Shown here: one piece after another, positions 54,776 to 63,716 of the stretch | How the letters are laid out: every line of letters starts with the position of its first letter | Numbering within the stretch: the first letter of the stretch is position 1 | NCBI RefSeq assembly: GCF_022559625.1 | Contig: NZ_CP042288.1 | Coordinates: 2,676,155 to 2,740,154, forward strand | Reading direction: 5' to 3' | Length of the DNA stretch: 64,000 nucleotides | Source of the DNA: Aquisalinus flavus | GTDB taxonomy: Bacteria; Pseudomonadota; Alphaproteobacteria; Caulobacterales; Parvularculaceae | Translations under genes and position numbers: made by a program | Notes under the pieces: model-generated | The model's input: only the letters and a program-made list of their open reading frames with translations | The model's database searches: none | Told to the model about the DNA's origin: nothing

Positions 54776-56008
54776 ATGACGGGGATCAATCGGTATATCA
54801 GCAAATGGCTCGCAGCAGGCGTTTCCGCCGCCGCGCTTAGCCTGTGTGCGCTTGCCGCTCCTGCTGCTGCCCAGGATGGCGATGTCAACCTCTCCGGTGA
54901 CGTCACCAATGTCACCGGCGTCGTCGATGGTGACCTGAAATCCGATACCAATGCGCGGGTCCGTCTGAATGCCTCGCGCCTGCTCGATAATGGTCTTGAG
55001 ATCGGCGGCGAGCTCGAAGCCCGTCTCGATGGCGAGATTCCCCGTCAGTACTGGGCCGGTGGCCGCTATTCCAGCCTGACCGCCGGTGGCGCGCGTGGGG
55101 TCGGGCCGTTGTCAGGCGATGCCTGGCTGCAGGGCGCCAATGTCTATGCTCGCGGCGGCCTCGGCACGGTCTCTGTTGGTCGTGACAATGGTATTGCCAG
55201 CCAGCTGGCGGTGACTTCGCCGACGATTTTCTCTGCCATAGGCGTCAATGACTGGAAGACCGATCTGACTGGCATGAATGACGTCCACACGATCAATGAT
55301 TTCTCCGGTTATGCGACCAAGATGACCTATATGCCGCCGGCGAATTTCCTCGGCGGTGTCCTTGGCGGCCTGCAGCTCGGCGTTTCCTATACGCCGCGCA
55401 TGGTCGACTGCAAGGATGATCTGTGTGCGCCCTATAATGGTTATTCGCCGCTGATCGATCCGGAAACGCGCCTCGGGGCCAATTCCTCGTGGAAAGACGT
55501 GATGGAAACCGCCGTTTATTACGAGCGCGGAGTCGGCGAAAAGCGCGACCTGCGGGTCGGGGTTGGCGCGTCCTATGTTCAGGCGCAGGAAGATGTCGAC
55601 AACACGCTGAGCAGCGCATTCGATGATTACGAAGCGTATTCGCTCGGCGTCAATCTCGGCTATCGCGGCTTCACCCTCGGCGGCTCGGTCAAGAATACCA
55701 ATGCGGCCTTCAAGCAGGAAGACGAAGACGGCTATCTCGCTTTCGATGCCGGCCTGACCTATGAGACCGGCCCGTGGGGCTTCATGGTCGGCTATGGCGC
55801 CTCTGACGCCGAGCGCGATGCAGCAAGCCCGATCTCCCCGGCCTTCTACCGCCAGACCCAGTCGGCACAGGCCGGCGTGTCTTACGTCTTCGACCAGGGC
55901 GTGACCCTCGGTGCCGCCGCGCAATTCGTCGAATCCGACAAGCCGGCCCAGCTGGGGGGCGAGGAAAACGCTGCCGCTGTCGTGTTCGAAAGCGGCTTCA
56001 AGTTCTAG
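54776..56008 (+). CDS. Outer-membrane porin
   Basis: 410 residues. Signal peptide MTGINRYISKWLAAGVSAAALSLCALAAPAAAQ, then alternating beta strands with many Gly and aromatic residues, ending in FESGFKF with the C-terminal Phe needed for barrel insertion. VDCKDDLCAPYNG may form a disulfide in an outer loop. It resembles general Gram-negative porins allowing passive solute entry. ATG 54776 begins the signal peptide; the frame is open upstream to 54686. It is followed by a dispersed repeat whose first hairpin may serve as terminator. Confidence 0.85.
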   Translation: MTGINRYISKWLAAGVSAAALSLCALAAPAAAQDGDVNLSGDVTNVTGVVDGDLKSDTNARVRLNASRLLDNGLEIGGELEARLDGEIPRQYWAGGRYSSLTAGGARGVGPLSGDAWLQGANVYARGGLGTVSVGRDNGIASQLAVTSPTIFSAIGVNDWKTDLTGMNDVHTINDFSGYATKMTYMPPANFLGGVLGGLQLGVSYTPRMVDCKDDLCAPYNGYSPLIDPETRLGANSSWKDVMETAVYYERGVGEKRDLRVGVGASYVQAQEDVDNTLSSAFDDYEAYSLGVNLGYRGFTLGGSVKNTNAAFKQEDEDGYLAFDAGLTYETGPWGFMVGYGASDAERDAASPISPAFYRQTQSAQAGVSYVFDQGVTLGAAAQFVESDKPAQLGGEENAAAVVFESGFKF

Positions 56009-56010
56009 AT

Positions 56011-56112
56011 CATCTCAGCGTTCTATCGAAACGCTGACACGATCCATCCTCCTCGTTTGTCGCGGTTGCTGACGGTGAACCGGTTCCCACTTTACCGGGA
56101 AACGCTCTAATC
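56011..56112. repeat. Dispersed palindromic intergenic repeat, copy B
   Basis: The second copy of the element at 2171-2280. It begins with a perfect 8-bp hairpin TCAGCGTT (56015-56022) / AACGCTGA (56030-56037), followed by GATCC, TCGTT, TCGCGG, then CGGTGAACCGGTTCCC, which includes the palindrome GAACCGGTTC, and ACCGGGAAACGCTCTA. It lies between the porin stop and the end of the convergent ThiE-like gene and reaches the latter's stop codon. Confidence 0.7.
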
Positions 56113-56646
56113 CGCCTCAAAGCCGTCAATTGCTCCGAACCCGGCGAAAAGGCCGGGCTTTATTTTGCCCGCCGTGTGCTGATTGATGCCGCCAAGCGCC
56201 AGAACCGGCAGGCGCGCCGCTGCGGCCATCGCGTGGGCCCGCAGCGGGCCGAGGGGCAGGGTGCCTTCATGGCTCGCCGTGACGAAGACCGGCGACAGGA
56301 AGGCGCAATCGGCGGCGGCGGCCCTCGCCAGTGATGGCGCATCGTGGCAGGCCGCAGAGACGATCCAGCCAGGATGGTCATTCTTCAGCCCACGGATCCT
56401 GTATGTCTGCCATTGTGGCAGGTGAACACCATCCGCCCTCAGCCGCATCGCCAGCGAGGGGTCACCGGCAACCAGAAAAGACAAGCCCCTCATGCGGCAG
56501 GTATTTGCCAGCCTCTGGCCCAGCACGCCGCGGCCCGGCGTGTCGTAATGGCGGAAAATGACGGCCATGCGGATACCAGTCATGCGCGGTAATCTCATCA
56601 CGATGCGCACCGGGTTTCCCGCCCTCTCGTCCGTGAAAAGCGCCAT
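56107..56646 (-). CDS. Thiamine-phosphate synthase / TenI-like protein
   Basis: 179 residues. GVHLPQWQ, SAACHDAPSLARAAAADCAFLSPVFVTASHEGTLPLG and LPVLALGGIN match the ThiE/TenI barrel, including the SPVFxTxSH segment seen in alphaproteobacterial ThiE-like proteins. It is shorter than full ThiE. It could couple the thiazole and pyrimidine moieties of thiamine or act as a TenI-type aromatase; no other thiamine genes are nearby. ATG 56646 is chosen at the fold start with AGGAGGG upstream; the frame is open further upstream, reaching the yggS region. Confidence 0.75.
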   Translation of the reverse strand: MALFTDERAGNPVRIVMRLPRMTGIRMAVIFRHYDTPGRGVLGQRLANTCRMRGLSFLVAGDPSLAMRLRADGVHLPQWQTYRIRGLKNDHPGWIVSAACHDAPSLARAAAADCAFLSPVFVTASHEGTLPLGPLRAHAMAAAARLPVLALGGINQHTAGKIKPGLFAGFGAIDGFEAD

Positions 56647-56766
56647 ATCAAATGGTGCCCTCCTGCTTTGGCCATGCCTTGACGATGACGCCGCCCCCGC
56701 CCTAAGCCTTGCGGCGTGCCGTGCCATCATCATGGCCTTGCTGTTTATGCTGACATTGTGACCCAT

Positions 56767-57468
56767 ATGGACCTTATGCCTGAAAACGATCTGACCGCCA
56801 AAGATGTTGTCGAGAACCTAGCCGCGGTGCGCGCCCGGATCGACAGGGCGGCGGAGGCGGCGGGCCGCAAGGGCGGCGACATCACGCTGACGGCGGTCAC
56901 GAAAAAATTCGCAATAGACCATATCAAGCCGGTCATCGCCGCCGGCCACCGCAGCTTCGGCGAAAACCGGGTGCAGGAGGCGCAAGGCAAGTGGCCGGCC
57001 ATGAAAGAAGCCTGGCCCGATATCGAGTTGCGGCTGATCGGCCCGCTGCAAACCAACAAGGCCGATGACGCGGTCGCGCTGTTCGACGTGATCGAGACGC
57101 TCGACCGGGAAAAGCTTGCCCGCGCCCTGGCCAAATCCATGGACAAGCTCGACCGGCGCCCCGACCTGCTGGTGCAGGTCAACACAGGCGAGGAAGACCA
57201 GAAGGCCGGCATCTCCCCGCGCGATGCCCTCTCCTTCATCGACCAGTGTCGCGGGGAGTATCAATTGCCGGTGCGCGGGGTAATGTGCATCCCGCCGGTC
57301 GACGACTATGCCGCGCCGCATTTCGCCCTGCTGGCAAAGATCGCCGCCGATGCCGGCCTGCCAGTCATCAGTATGGGAATGAGTGGCGACTACGAGATGG
57401 CAATCAATCTCGGCGCCACCCATGTGCGGGTCGGCTCGGGCATTTTCGGCGAGCGCCCGAAAGGCTAG
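56767..57468 (+). CDS. YggS/PLPBP family pyridoxal-phosphate homeostasis protein
   Basis: 233 residues. ITLTAVTKKFAIDHIKP carries the PLP-binding Lys, with FGENRVQEAQGKW, RLIGPLQTNK and the phosphate-binding MGMSGDYEMAINLGATHVRVGSGIFG. The family controls vitamin B6 and amino-acid balance, without known enzyme activity. ATG 56767 is taken; an upstream in-frame start at 56716 lacks a ribosome site. It is divergent from the ThiE-like gene. Confidence 0.93.
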   Translation: MDLMPENDLTAKDVVENLAAVRARIDRAAEAAGRKGGDITLTAVTKKFAIDHIKPVIAAGHRSFGENRVQEAQGKWPAMKEAWPDIELRLIGPLQTNKADDAVALFDVIETLDREKLARALAKSMDKLDRRPDLLVQVNTGEEDQKAGISPRDALSFIDQCRGEYQLPVRGVMCIPPVDDYAAPHFALLAKIAADAGLPVISMGMSGDYEMAINLGATHVRVGSGIFGERPKG

Positions 57469-57536
57469 CGCCTGGAGTATCCTTGAAACAGATAAACTGT
57501 CTGCATTCAAATGATTTAATCTGAGCGCAGGTTGAC

Positions 57537-58376
57537 CTAATCCGGGACGGTGGCGATGAACTGGTTCATCGCGGCACGGATCATCGGAAAGCCCTGGCAG
57601 GCCGAGTGGATCGTCCCGATCTCGACATTGTGCGGCTTGTAGTAGGACCAGTGAATCGGGCGTCCCGGTTTCGGGCCGCAATTATTGCCGTTGAGAATCG
57701 CGGAGTTCACCTCGACCAGCTGGTCATTGTAGTGACGTTTCCCGCTGCCCGTTTCCTCATAGCTGATCCCGATCATGGTGTAGTTGTGCCGGTTGGATAT
57801 GTCGGTAGGGTTGTTGTTGAGCACCGCAAGGTCGTGGCTTGACTGCCACATCGACATCGCCCCGAGATTGTACGGGTACCAAGTGATCCAGGCGGCGGTG
57901 CCGAGGTTCGGCGTGCAATAGGTCATAAGCGAGGACGGTTTGATGAAGCCATTGGCAACGAGCTGGCGGCAGACGAGCCCGCCCATGCTGTAGCCGAACA
58001 TGTGCACATTATGCAGCGGAACGCCCAGTGCCAGCATGTTATTCTGGACAAAGGTCGCTGCGGTCACGAAGGAGACATTGGTCGGGTACAGGTTGATATA
58101 GACCCGATAGCCGCGGGGCTCGTAATACTGGCGCATCTCTTCCATGAACGGATAAAGCGCTGTACGCGGATCGGATGAGGGGATGGGGTAGAACGGGTCG
58201 AAGCCATGCATCAGCATGATGACGCCCTTGACGGATTTCGCCGATAGTTCCGCCGGCGCCCGGCGGGCCTCGTCCCGGTCATCGCTCAGCATGTCCCCGA
58301 GGGGGAAGGACGGCGCAGGCGGTTCGGACGTGCTGATCTCGGGCTGCTTGTCAGGGCTCTCCGCTTTGTCGGTCAT
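57537..58376 (-). CDS. Alpha/beta-hydrolase, lipase-like
   Basis: 279 residues. GVIMLMHGFDPFYPI is the oxyanion-hole strand and HMFGYSMGGLVCRQLV the nucleophile elbow GxSxG (Ser near residue 151), followed by SLMTYCTPNLGTAAW, typical of triacylglycerol-lipase or PGAP1-type folds. No signal peptide is seen, so the substrate is probably intracellular or export is unconventional. The catalytic His may be in KPHNVEIGTIHSA. It stands alone; the L,D-transpeptidase gene lies 101 bases upstream on the same strand. Confidence 0.75.
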   Translation of the reverse strand: MTDKAESPDKQPEISTSEPPAPSFPLGDMLSDDRDEARRAPAELSAKSVKGVIMLMHGFDPFYPIPSSDPRTALYPFMEEMRQYYEPRGYRVYINLYPTNVSFVTAATFVQNNMLALGVPLHNVHMFGYSMGGLVCRQLVANGFIKPSSLMTYCTPNLGTAAWITWYPYNLGAMSMWQSSHDLAVLNNNPTDISNRHNYTMIGISYEETGSGKRHYNDQLVEVNSAILNGNNCGPKPGRPIHWSYYKPHNVEIGTIHSACQGFPMIRAAMNQFIATVPD

Positions 58377-58477
58377 GACTGTCTCCGTGCCATTCAGGAA
58401 ACGATCTATGCGCGAAATGCCGGTGTCCGCCTATCCCCCGAATCGGGGAGCGCGGGCGTTGAAACGGGCAATGCTGA

Positions 58478-58996
58478 TCAATGAACGATCAGTGTGTGGA
58501 TCTCGCTGCCGGTTCCGCAATGCTTCAGGATGCCGAGCATGGCATCGAGACTGACGGCAATACACCCCTCCGTAGGGGAATAGTTTTCCTTGGCGAGGTG
58601 AAAGAAAATGGCGCTGCCCTCGCCAGGGCGCGGCTTGTCATAATTCCAGCCAAGCACGACGCAGATGTCATAGGCATGATCGTCGCGCCACATCTTCTCA
58701 TGCGAGCCGTCGAAGGGCAGGTGGACGAGACGGTTATAGGCAGGCGAGGAAGGGTCGTCACACCAGCCCATATTGGGCAGGAGCGGGATGGTCCTCAGCC
58801 GGGTCTGCGGCCGCTCGACATGATCGGGCCGGAAATAGACCTGCAGCAGCGGCATGGTCGCCAGCGGCGTGCCGCCATCTCCTTCCTTCTTGCGCCGCAC
58901 GAGACCCGCAGGGCCGAGGGCACAGTCAAATTGCGTGTCGCGCACGGAGATAATGCCCCGGGGCTCACTTTTTCTGGCTGTCACCTTCAACTGCAT
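58478..58996 (-). CDS. L,D-transpeptidase (YkuD-fold) family protein
   Basis: 172 residues. The end of the domain reads GEGSAIFFHLAKENYSPTEGCIAVSLDAML: the His, then Thr-Glu-Gly-Cys in place of the usual Ser-His-Gly-Cys, a variant typical of this small YkuD subfamily. The start RKSEPRGIISVRDTQFDCALGPAGL is also typical. No signal peptide is visible, so either export is cryptic or it acts inside the cell. ATG 58996 is preferred to GTG 59014 because AGAGGG is nine bases upstream. Confidence 0.85.
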   Translation of the reverse strand: MQLKVTARKSEPRGIISVRDTQFDCALGPAGLVRRKKEGDGGTPLATMPLLQVYFRPDHVERPQTRLRTIPLLPNMGWCDDPSSPAYNRLVHLPFDGSHEKMWRDDHAYDICVVLGWNYDKPRPGEGSAIFFHLAKENYSPTEGCIAVSLDAMLGILKHCGTGSEIHTLIVH

Positions 58997-59100
58997 GTGA
59001 TGGCCCTCTGACACAAGCCGGTTTTCTCAGCCGCAACACGCAGTATAGTGCGCGTAGCTCCTGGGGCGTTGTCTGCGCCTGTCAGCAGTATGGAGGACTT

Positions 59101-59796
59101 ATGCCGCGGGCGAAACGAATTCTACTCGTCGATGACGACGATCTTTTGCGTGAAACACTTCTCGACCAGTTCGAGGTCCATGACGAGTTCAAGGTGGAAA
59201 TTGCCGGGACCGCAGCCGCTGCCATCGACAAGGTCAAGCAGGAAGCGCATATCGACATCGTGTTGCTGGATGTCGGCCTGCCCGACATGGACGGGCGCGA
59301 CGCCTGCCGCGTCATGCGCAAGAACGGTTTCAAGTCGCCGATCATCATGCTGACCGGCGCGGATTCAGAGGCCGACACGATCCTTGGCCTCGATGCCGGT
59401 GCCAATGATTATGTCACCAAGCCGTTCAAGTTCTCGGTGCTGCTTGCCCGCTTGCGCGCCCATTTGCGCAGCCATGAACAGAGCGAGGACGCCGTTTTCA
59501 AGGTCGGTCCCTACGAGTTCAAGCCGGCGGTGAAAATGCTGGTCACCGAGAAAGACCGCAAGATCAAGCTGACGGAAAAGGAAACCTCGATCCTGAAATA
59601 TCTCTATCGCTCAGGCGGCCAGCCGGTCAGCCGGGAGAAATTGCTCGACGAGGTCTGGGGCTATAATTCCGGGGTCACGACCCACACGCTGGAGACCCAC
59701 ATCTATCGTCTGCGCCAGAAGATCGAGCCCGATACGTCTCAGGCCTCGCTGCTGCTGACGGAGGGTGGCGGTTATCGCCTCGTCCTCGACCGCTGA
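59101..59796 (+). CDS. cenR: OmpR-type response regulator, CenR/OtpR-like
   Basis: 231 residues. Receiver domain (RILLVDDDDLLRETLLDQFEVHDEF ... IVLLDVGLPDMDGRDACRVMRKNGFKSPIIMLTG ... NDYVTKPFKF) with phospho-acceptor Asp near residue 60, then a winged-helix DNA-binding domain (IKLTEKETSILKYLYRSGGQPVSREKLLDEVWGYNSGVTTHTLETHIYRLRQKIE). The sequence is very close to CenR of Caulobacter and OtpR of Brucella, essential or near-essential regulators of envelope homeostasis encoded close to the origin. The kinase partner is not adjacent. arsC-like starts two bases after the stop. Confidence 0.85.
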   Translation: MPRAKRILLVDDDDLLRETLLDQFEVHDEFKVEIAGTAAAAIDKVKQEAHIDIVLLDVGLPDMDGRDACRVMRKNGFKSPIIMLTGADSEADTILGLDAGANDYVTKPFKFSVLLARLRAHLRSHEQSEDAVFKVGPYEFKPAVKMLVTEKDRKIKLTEKETSILKYLYRSGGQPVSREKLLDEVWGYNSGVTTHTLETHIYRLRQKIEPDTSQASLLLTEGGGYRLVLDR

Positions 59797-59798
59797 TA

Positions 59799-60140
59799 AT
59801 GGCGATCGAGTTCTGGCACAATCCGCGCTGTTCGAAATCGCGCCAGGCGCTGGCCCTGTTGCAGGACGCCGGCGCCGCGGTGACGGTGGTCGAGTATCTG
59901 AAAACTCCGCCGACGCAGAAGCGCCTGAAAGAGGTGATCGCGCTCCTGGGTGTCGAGCCGCGTGAGGCGATGAGGACGAAAGATAAGCTTTATCGCGACC
60001 TTGAACTGGACGAGGTCTCCCACCAGGCGCTGATCAAGGAAATGGCGGAAAATCCGATCCTCATCGAACGCCCCATCGCAATCAGCGGTGAGAAAGCTGT
60101 CATCGGCCGCCCCCCGGAGACCGTGCTGGCACTGCTGTAG
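59799..60140 (+). CDS. ArsC/Spx family thioredoxin-fold reductase
   Basis: 113 residues. FWHNPRCSKSRQALALLQ gives the single active-site Cys near residue 11, and the tail ENPILIERPIAISGEKAVIGRPPETVLALL is that of glutaredoxin-dependent arsenate reductases. No other arsenic genes are present, so a YffB/Spx-like redox role is possible. It follows cenR at two bases, so the two are co-transcribed. Confidence 0.85.
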   Translation: MAIEFWHNPRCSKSRQALALLQDAGAAVTVVEYLKTPPTQKRLKEVIALLGVEPREAMRTKDKLYRDLELDEVSHQALIKEMAENPILIERPIAISGEKAVIGRPPETVLALL

Positions 60141-60262
60141 TCGCGCAGACGAGGACCGCGGCTCACGTAATACTATCTTATCGGCGCGGAACCACCCAGC
60201 ACCCCGGTTGTTTCACTCTTGCCGACAAGCGTATAGATTGAAATAATGCACAGGGGTCGACA

Positions 60263-60511
60263 ATGCATGACTACCCCGACAATGATGACACTAACAGCGT
60301 CATTTCCGCACCAGAACGAAAAACATCCCCCGGGTATACCTGTTACAGCGGCTTCGTGACCTCCCGCTTCTCCGGATCCACGACGGCCGATCTGACCTTG
60401 CTGTATGAACCGCTCGACCTGTGCCGTAGCGACCGACAAAAAGTTCGCGATATCCTGACCCTGATCGAAAAGTTGCACAGGCCGGCGCGACGCGTGTCCC
60501 GCCATCTATGA
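60263..60511 (+). CDS. Possible small protein of unknown function
   Basis: An 82-residue frame (MHDYPDNDDTNSVISAPERK ... DLCRSDRQKVRDILTLIEKLHRPARRVSRHL). The start is acidic and the end basic, with no signal peptide. CAGGGG lies about eight bases before the ATG. Third-position GC bias is present but weak, and I recognise no family. It occupies an otherwise empty gap between the arsC-like gene and a convergent membrane protein, so it may or may not be real. Confidence 0.35.
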   Translation: MHDYPDNDDTNSVISAPERKTSPGYTCYSGFVTSRFSGSTTADLTLLYEPLDLCRSDRQKVRDILTLIEKLHRPARRVSRHL

Positions 60512-60523
60512 AGCGCCCGGCCC

Positions 60524-60820
60524 TCAGCCGGACTTGTTTTCCGCCTGCCGGGTCCGCTCTTCCTCGCGCTCGATCTCCTCTTCCAGCTCATGCCGGCGCT
60601 CTACGTCATAGCGCTCCGGTTCTTCATACATCTCCCGGGTTGCCTCTTCGGACAGCCGTTCGGAGCGGCGCGAGCGTAACCTGTAATGGGTTGCGCCCCA
60701 GATCAGCGCGATCAGCAGGATGATGATGCCGATGCCATAGGGTATTTCCGCGGTCATGGCGGCGATATCCCCGGGCTGACAGGCGCCGGTGCCCGGGACA
60801 GAAAAGGTCAGGGTGGTCAT
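60524..60820 (-). CDS. Small single-pass membrane protein with charged coil
   Basis: 98 residues. One helix (IPYGIGIIILLIALIWGATHYRL) is followed by a basic patch (RSRRSE) and a long charged helix (ERLSEEATREMYEEPERYDVERRHELEEEIEREEERTRQ) likely to form a coiled coil in the cytoplasm. ATG 60820 has GGAG nine bases upstream; ATG 60757, nearer the helix, is an alternative. The function is unknown. It lies after the Trm112-like gene on the same strand. Confidence 0.6.
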   Translation of the reverse strand: MTTLTFSVPGTGACQPGDIAAMTAEIPYGIGIIILLIALIWGATHYRLRSRRSERLSEEATREMYEEPERYDVERRHELEEEIEREEERTRQAENKSG

Positions 60821-60892
60821 GCTTCGCATCTCCGCAATGTGCTCATTCACGGAATGGACAAGGGCGAAGGATGGTTCCGGCGAGGGCTGGCG

Positions 60893-61090
60893 TCAGTCCT
60901 CTATCCGTCTGGCTTCCGCCTCCAGCATGATCGGCATGCCATCGCGGATCGGATAGGCCAGCTTGGCCTTGTCGCTGATCAGCTCGGCCGCTTCCCGGTC
61001 ATAGCGCAACGTGCCACGGCTGACCGGGCAGACGAGGATCTCCAGCAGTTTCGGATCGACGCTGTTGTCGGGTGGTGTCTCGGCACTCAT
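60893..61090 (-). CDS. Trm112-like (UPF0434) protein
   Basis: 65 residues: [48 protein letters not shown] is the Trm112/UPF0434 pattern, although only one Cys of the usual zinc pair remains (CPV with no second CxxC). In eukaryotes Trm112 activates methyltransferases; the bacterial role is not settled. It is the third of a minus-strand run with the Lon-domain protein and the thioredoxin. Confidence 0.85.
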   Translation of the reverse strand: MSAETPPDNSVDPKLLEILVCPVSRGTLRYDREAAELISDKAKLAYPIRDGMPIMLEAEARRIED

Positions 61091-61119
61091 CGGCTTTCGG
61101 CTTTCCTGTCGCAGACGCC

Positions 61120-61803
61120 CTATTGCAGGCGCGATGGCTTGTCGTCGATGTCTGACATGTCGGTCGTGCCCTCGGCAAGGGCCATTTCCATCAGGGTGAC
61201 CAGGGTTTCCGTCCGCGCCTCGCAGGTCGCGGCTTCGAGGATCGCCTGCTTCTCGTCGGGCGAGAACGGGCAGGACATGGCAACGGAATTGACGATGGTC
61301 TGTGACGGCGCACTCACGATCGACTCCCAGTCGGCCTTCATCCCGGATTCGCTGAGATAGCGCGACAGCACGCCGAGCAGTTTCTCCCGCACCGGTGGCA
61401 GCTCTTCCTCGTTCTGGGAATAGGGATCGTTCGGGAAACCGCTCCAGTCGACCTCCATCATGCGATAGGGGGTCCCGTCCATGATCTCCTCCCGGTTCAC
61501 GAAGCGGGAGAGGCCGGACAGGGTGATGAGATAGCGGCCATCCTCGGTTTCCATGAAGGAGGTGATGCGCCCGGCACAGCCGACGCGGTACAGATCCTGG
61601 TGCAGACCCTCGTCTGATTTCGGCCGCACCATGCCGATCAGCCGCCCGGCGCCCAGGGCATGATCGGTCATGGCGAGATAGCGCGGTTCGAAAATGTTCA
61701 GCGGCAGTTTTCCGCCAGGCAGCAGCAAGGCGTTGCGCAGCGGGAAAACGGGCAATCGCTCAGGCAGGATAATGTCCTCTGCCTGATGCGGGAATTTACT
61801 CAT
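61120..61803 (-). CDS. Lon-protease N-terminal (LON substrate-binding) domain protein
   Basis: 227 residues. [34 protein letters not shown] ... IGMVRP ... [27 protein letters not shown] is the LAN/LON domain alone, without ATPase or protease. The function of such lone domains is unknown; substrate recruitment is a guess. ATG 61803 is chosen at the conserved start [11 protein letters not shown]; the frame extends to 61842. It is 48 bases after the thioredoxin gene. Confidence 0.9.
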   Translation of the reverse strand: MSKFPHQAEDIILPERLPVFPLRNALLLPGGKLPLNIFEPRYLAMTDHALGAGRLIGMVRPKSDEGLHQDLYRVGCAGRITSFMETEDGRYLITLSGLSRFVNREEIMDGTPYRMMEVDWSGFPNDPYSQNEEELPPVREKLLGVLSRYLSESGMKADWESIVSAPSQTIVNSVAMSCPFSPDEKQAILEAATCEARTETLVTLMEMALAEGTTDMSDIDDKPSRLQ

Positions 61804-61851
61804 GGATACTTCTCCTGATGGCCCTGTCATCGAAGGGGCCAATAGCCGTTA

Positions 61852-62802
61852 TCAGGAAAATAGGATCGAGGAGAGCTTCCGGCGAATCCTGAGGGTGACT
61901 GGATTTGTCGCACCCAGTGCGTCGAACAGGGTCAGAAGCTTCTTGCGGGCGGCATCTTCGTTCCAGTCGCGCTCTCTGGCGATGATGCCGAGCAGGGTGT
62001 CGCCGGCCTCTTCCATCTGGCCCGCGCCGATCTGCGCGACGGCATAGTCATATTGCGCGTGCAGATCGTCCGGGTTGGCCTCGGCCTTGTCGCGGGCCTC
62101 GGCAAGGTCGGCGCCATCGCCGGCGGACAGGTCAAGGGCGGCTTTCGCGCTGGCGACGGCCTGCTCGCTGGCATGAGACTCGGGCATCTGGTCAAGAATC
62201 TGCCGGGCCTGGTCGAGATTGCCCGACGCCATGTAGCAGCGGGCAAGACCGGCGAGCGCGCGCGAGTGCAGCTTGTCGTCTTCCTCGAGCATTTCGGCAA
62301 CGCCGCCATAAAGCTGGGCCGCCGTGTTCAGGTCGCCATCATTGAAAGACTGGTCGGCGACGCTCAACGCTTCTTCCGGGTCCGGCCCGTCGCCCGGGGC
62401 ACCGCCAAGACCCATCTGCTCGCCCGCCTGGAGCGCCCGTTGCAGGAAGGCGTTGATTTCGCTTTCCGGGATCGCGCCGGCAAAGCCGTCGACCGGGCGG
62501 CCGGCGACAAACGCCATCACGGTCGGCACGGACTGGATGCGCAGCTGCTGGGCCAGCATCTGGTTCTGGTCGATATCGACCTTGACCATCTTCACCTTGC
62601 CTTTCAGCGCGGTGACGGCCTTTTCCAGCATCGGGCCCAGCGTCTTGCACGGGCCGCACCAGGGTGCCCAGAAATCGACGATGACCGGCACTTCCTGGGA
62701 GGCCTTCATCACATCGTCGGCAAAGCCCTCGATAGTGGTGTCCTTGATCAGGGTCTGTGCGGTTGCGGGGGCGTCCTTGCCGGCGCCGATAATGTCAGTC
62801 AT
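61852..62802 (-). CDS. Thioredoxin-TPR protein, CnoX/YbbN-like
   Basis: 316 residues. Thioredoxin domain with active site FWAPWCGPCKTLGPML (about residue 46) and the cis-Pro segment IQSVPTVMAF, then a C-terminal tetratricopeptide-like helical array (ALAGLARCYMASGNLDQARQILDQM). Unlike E. coli CnoX, the WCGPC motif is intact, as in alphaproteobacterial homologues, so it can be redox active as well as a chaperedoxin. It heads the run to the Lon-domain and Trm112-like genes. Confidence 0.92.
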   Translation of the reverse strand: MTDIIGAGKDAPATAQTLIKDTTIEGFADDVMKASQEVPVIVDFWAPWCGPCKTLGPMLEKAVTALKGKVKMVKVDIDQNQMLAQQLRIQSVPTVMAFVAGRPVDGFAGAIPESEINAFLQRALQAGEQMGLGGAPGDGPDPEEALSVADQSFNDGDLNTAAQLYGGVAEMLEEDDKLHSRALAGLARCYMASGNLDQARQILDQMPESHASEQAVASAKAALDLSAGDGADLAEARDKAEANPDDLHAQYDYAVAQIGAGQMEEAGDTLLGIIARERDWNEDAARKKLLTLFDALGATNPVTLRIRRKLSSILFS

Positions 62803-62880
62803 GGCTTGTTCTCCTTGCCGCCTACATGGCGCGGTGACGGGGCTAAAGCAAGAGGGGCATAGCCTGGGGCGCGACCGTTC

Positions 62881-63390
62881 TCAACCGAGGGGTTTTTCGA
62901 GGGAGACCGTCTCCGCTTCATGGCCGCAATCGGCAATGAACCGCAACAGGCCCTCCGGCGAGACCGCCGTCGAGGCATTGTTCTCCAGCGGGTGAAACCA
63001 GACCGGATTGAAGACCATCATCTCCTGACCAAGAATGACCCGCGAGATCCGCCGGTCGCGGTCATTGATCAGGGCAAAGGGCGTGACCGAGCCGGGCGTT
63101 ACCCCAAGCACCGCTTCCATCAGCTCCGGCCTGCCGAAGGACAGCCGCCCCTGCGCCCCGATGGCCGGCCCCAGTGCCTTCAGGTCGATGCGCGTCTCGC
63201 CGAGGGCGACGATCAGGAACAGCGTACCCTTCTTGTCCTTGACGAACAGGTTCTTGGAATGCCCGCCGGCGAGGTCCCGTTTCAGGTGCTCGCCTTCCTC
63301 CACGGTGAAGACCGGCGGATGGTCGACCGTCCTGTGCCCGATGCCGAGCGCATCGAGCCGGGCGTAGAGGTCGTCACGGGTTGCCTGCAT
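62881..63390 (-). CDS. Prolyl-tRNA editing protein (ProX/YbaK-like)
   Basis: 169 residues. [40 protein letters not shown] with the conserved Lys, [16 protein letters not shown] and the Gly-rich final segment are those of the ProX/PrdX free-standing editing domain, which deacylates alanyl-tRNA-Pro. ATG 63390 has AGGAGGGG upstream; a longer frame would run into the tRNA gene. Confidence 0.9.
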   Translation of the reverse strand: MQATRDDLYARLDALGIGHRTVDHPPVFTVEEGEHLKRDLAGGHSKNLFVKDKKGTLFLIVALGETRIDLKALGPAIGAQGRLSFGRPELMEAVLGVTPGSVTPFALINDRDRRISRVILGQEMMVFNPVWFHPLENNASTAVSPEGLLRFIADCGHEAETVSLEKPLG

Positions 63391-63524
63391 GATGGTGTCA
63401 CCCCTCCTGTATGATGTCCTGCTTAACCGGCATGGCGAAAAATTCAAACCTGCCGGAAAATTTTCTCTTGCAAGTGCGCTTCGCTTGCGCTTTAAGACGG
63501 GCTCGCCGATCAACCCGGCAGTGA

Positions 63525-63599
63525 GCGGGCGTAGCTCAGGGGTAGAGCATAACCTTGCCAAGGTTAGGGTCGGGCGTTCGAATCGCCTCGCCCGCTCCA
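63525..63599 (+). tRNA. tRNA-Gly(GCC)
   Basis: 75 bases including an encoded CCA. Acceptor stem GCGGGCG (63525-63531) pairs with CGCCCGC (63589-63595), D-arm GCTCAGGGGTAGAGC, anticodon arm AACCTTGCCAAGGTT with GCC anticodon, and T-loop GTTCGAAT. A T-rich stretch follows the 3' end. Confidence 0.97.
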
Positions 63600-63716
63600 T
63601 TTTTCTTCCTTCTTCACAAACCCGTCAGACCACCCTCCAGGGTGCGTCTCTGCGTGAACTATCCATCCCTGCGGCTGTAAGGATTTCATGAACAGTTATT
63701 CATGAGAGGAAGACCC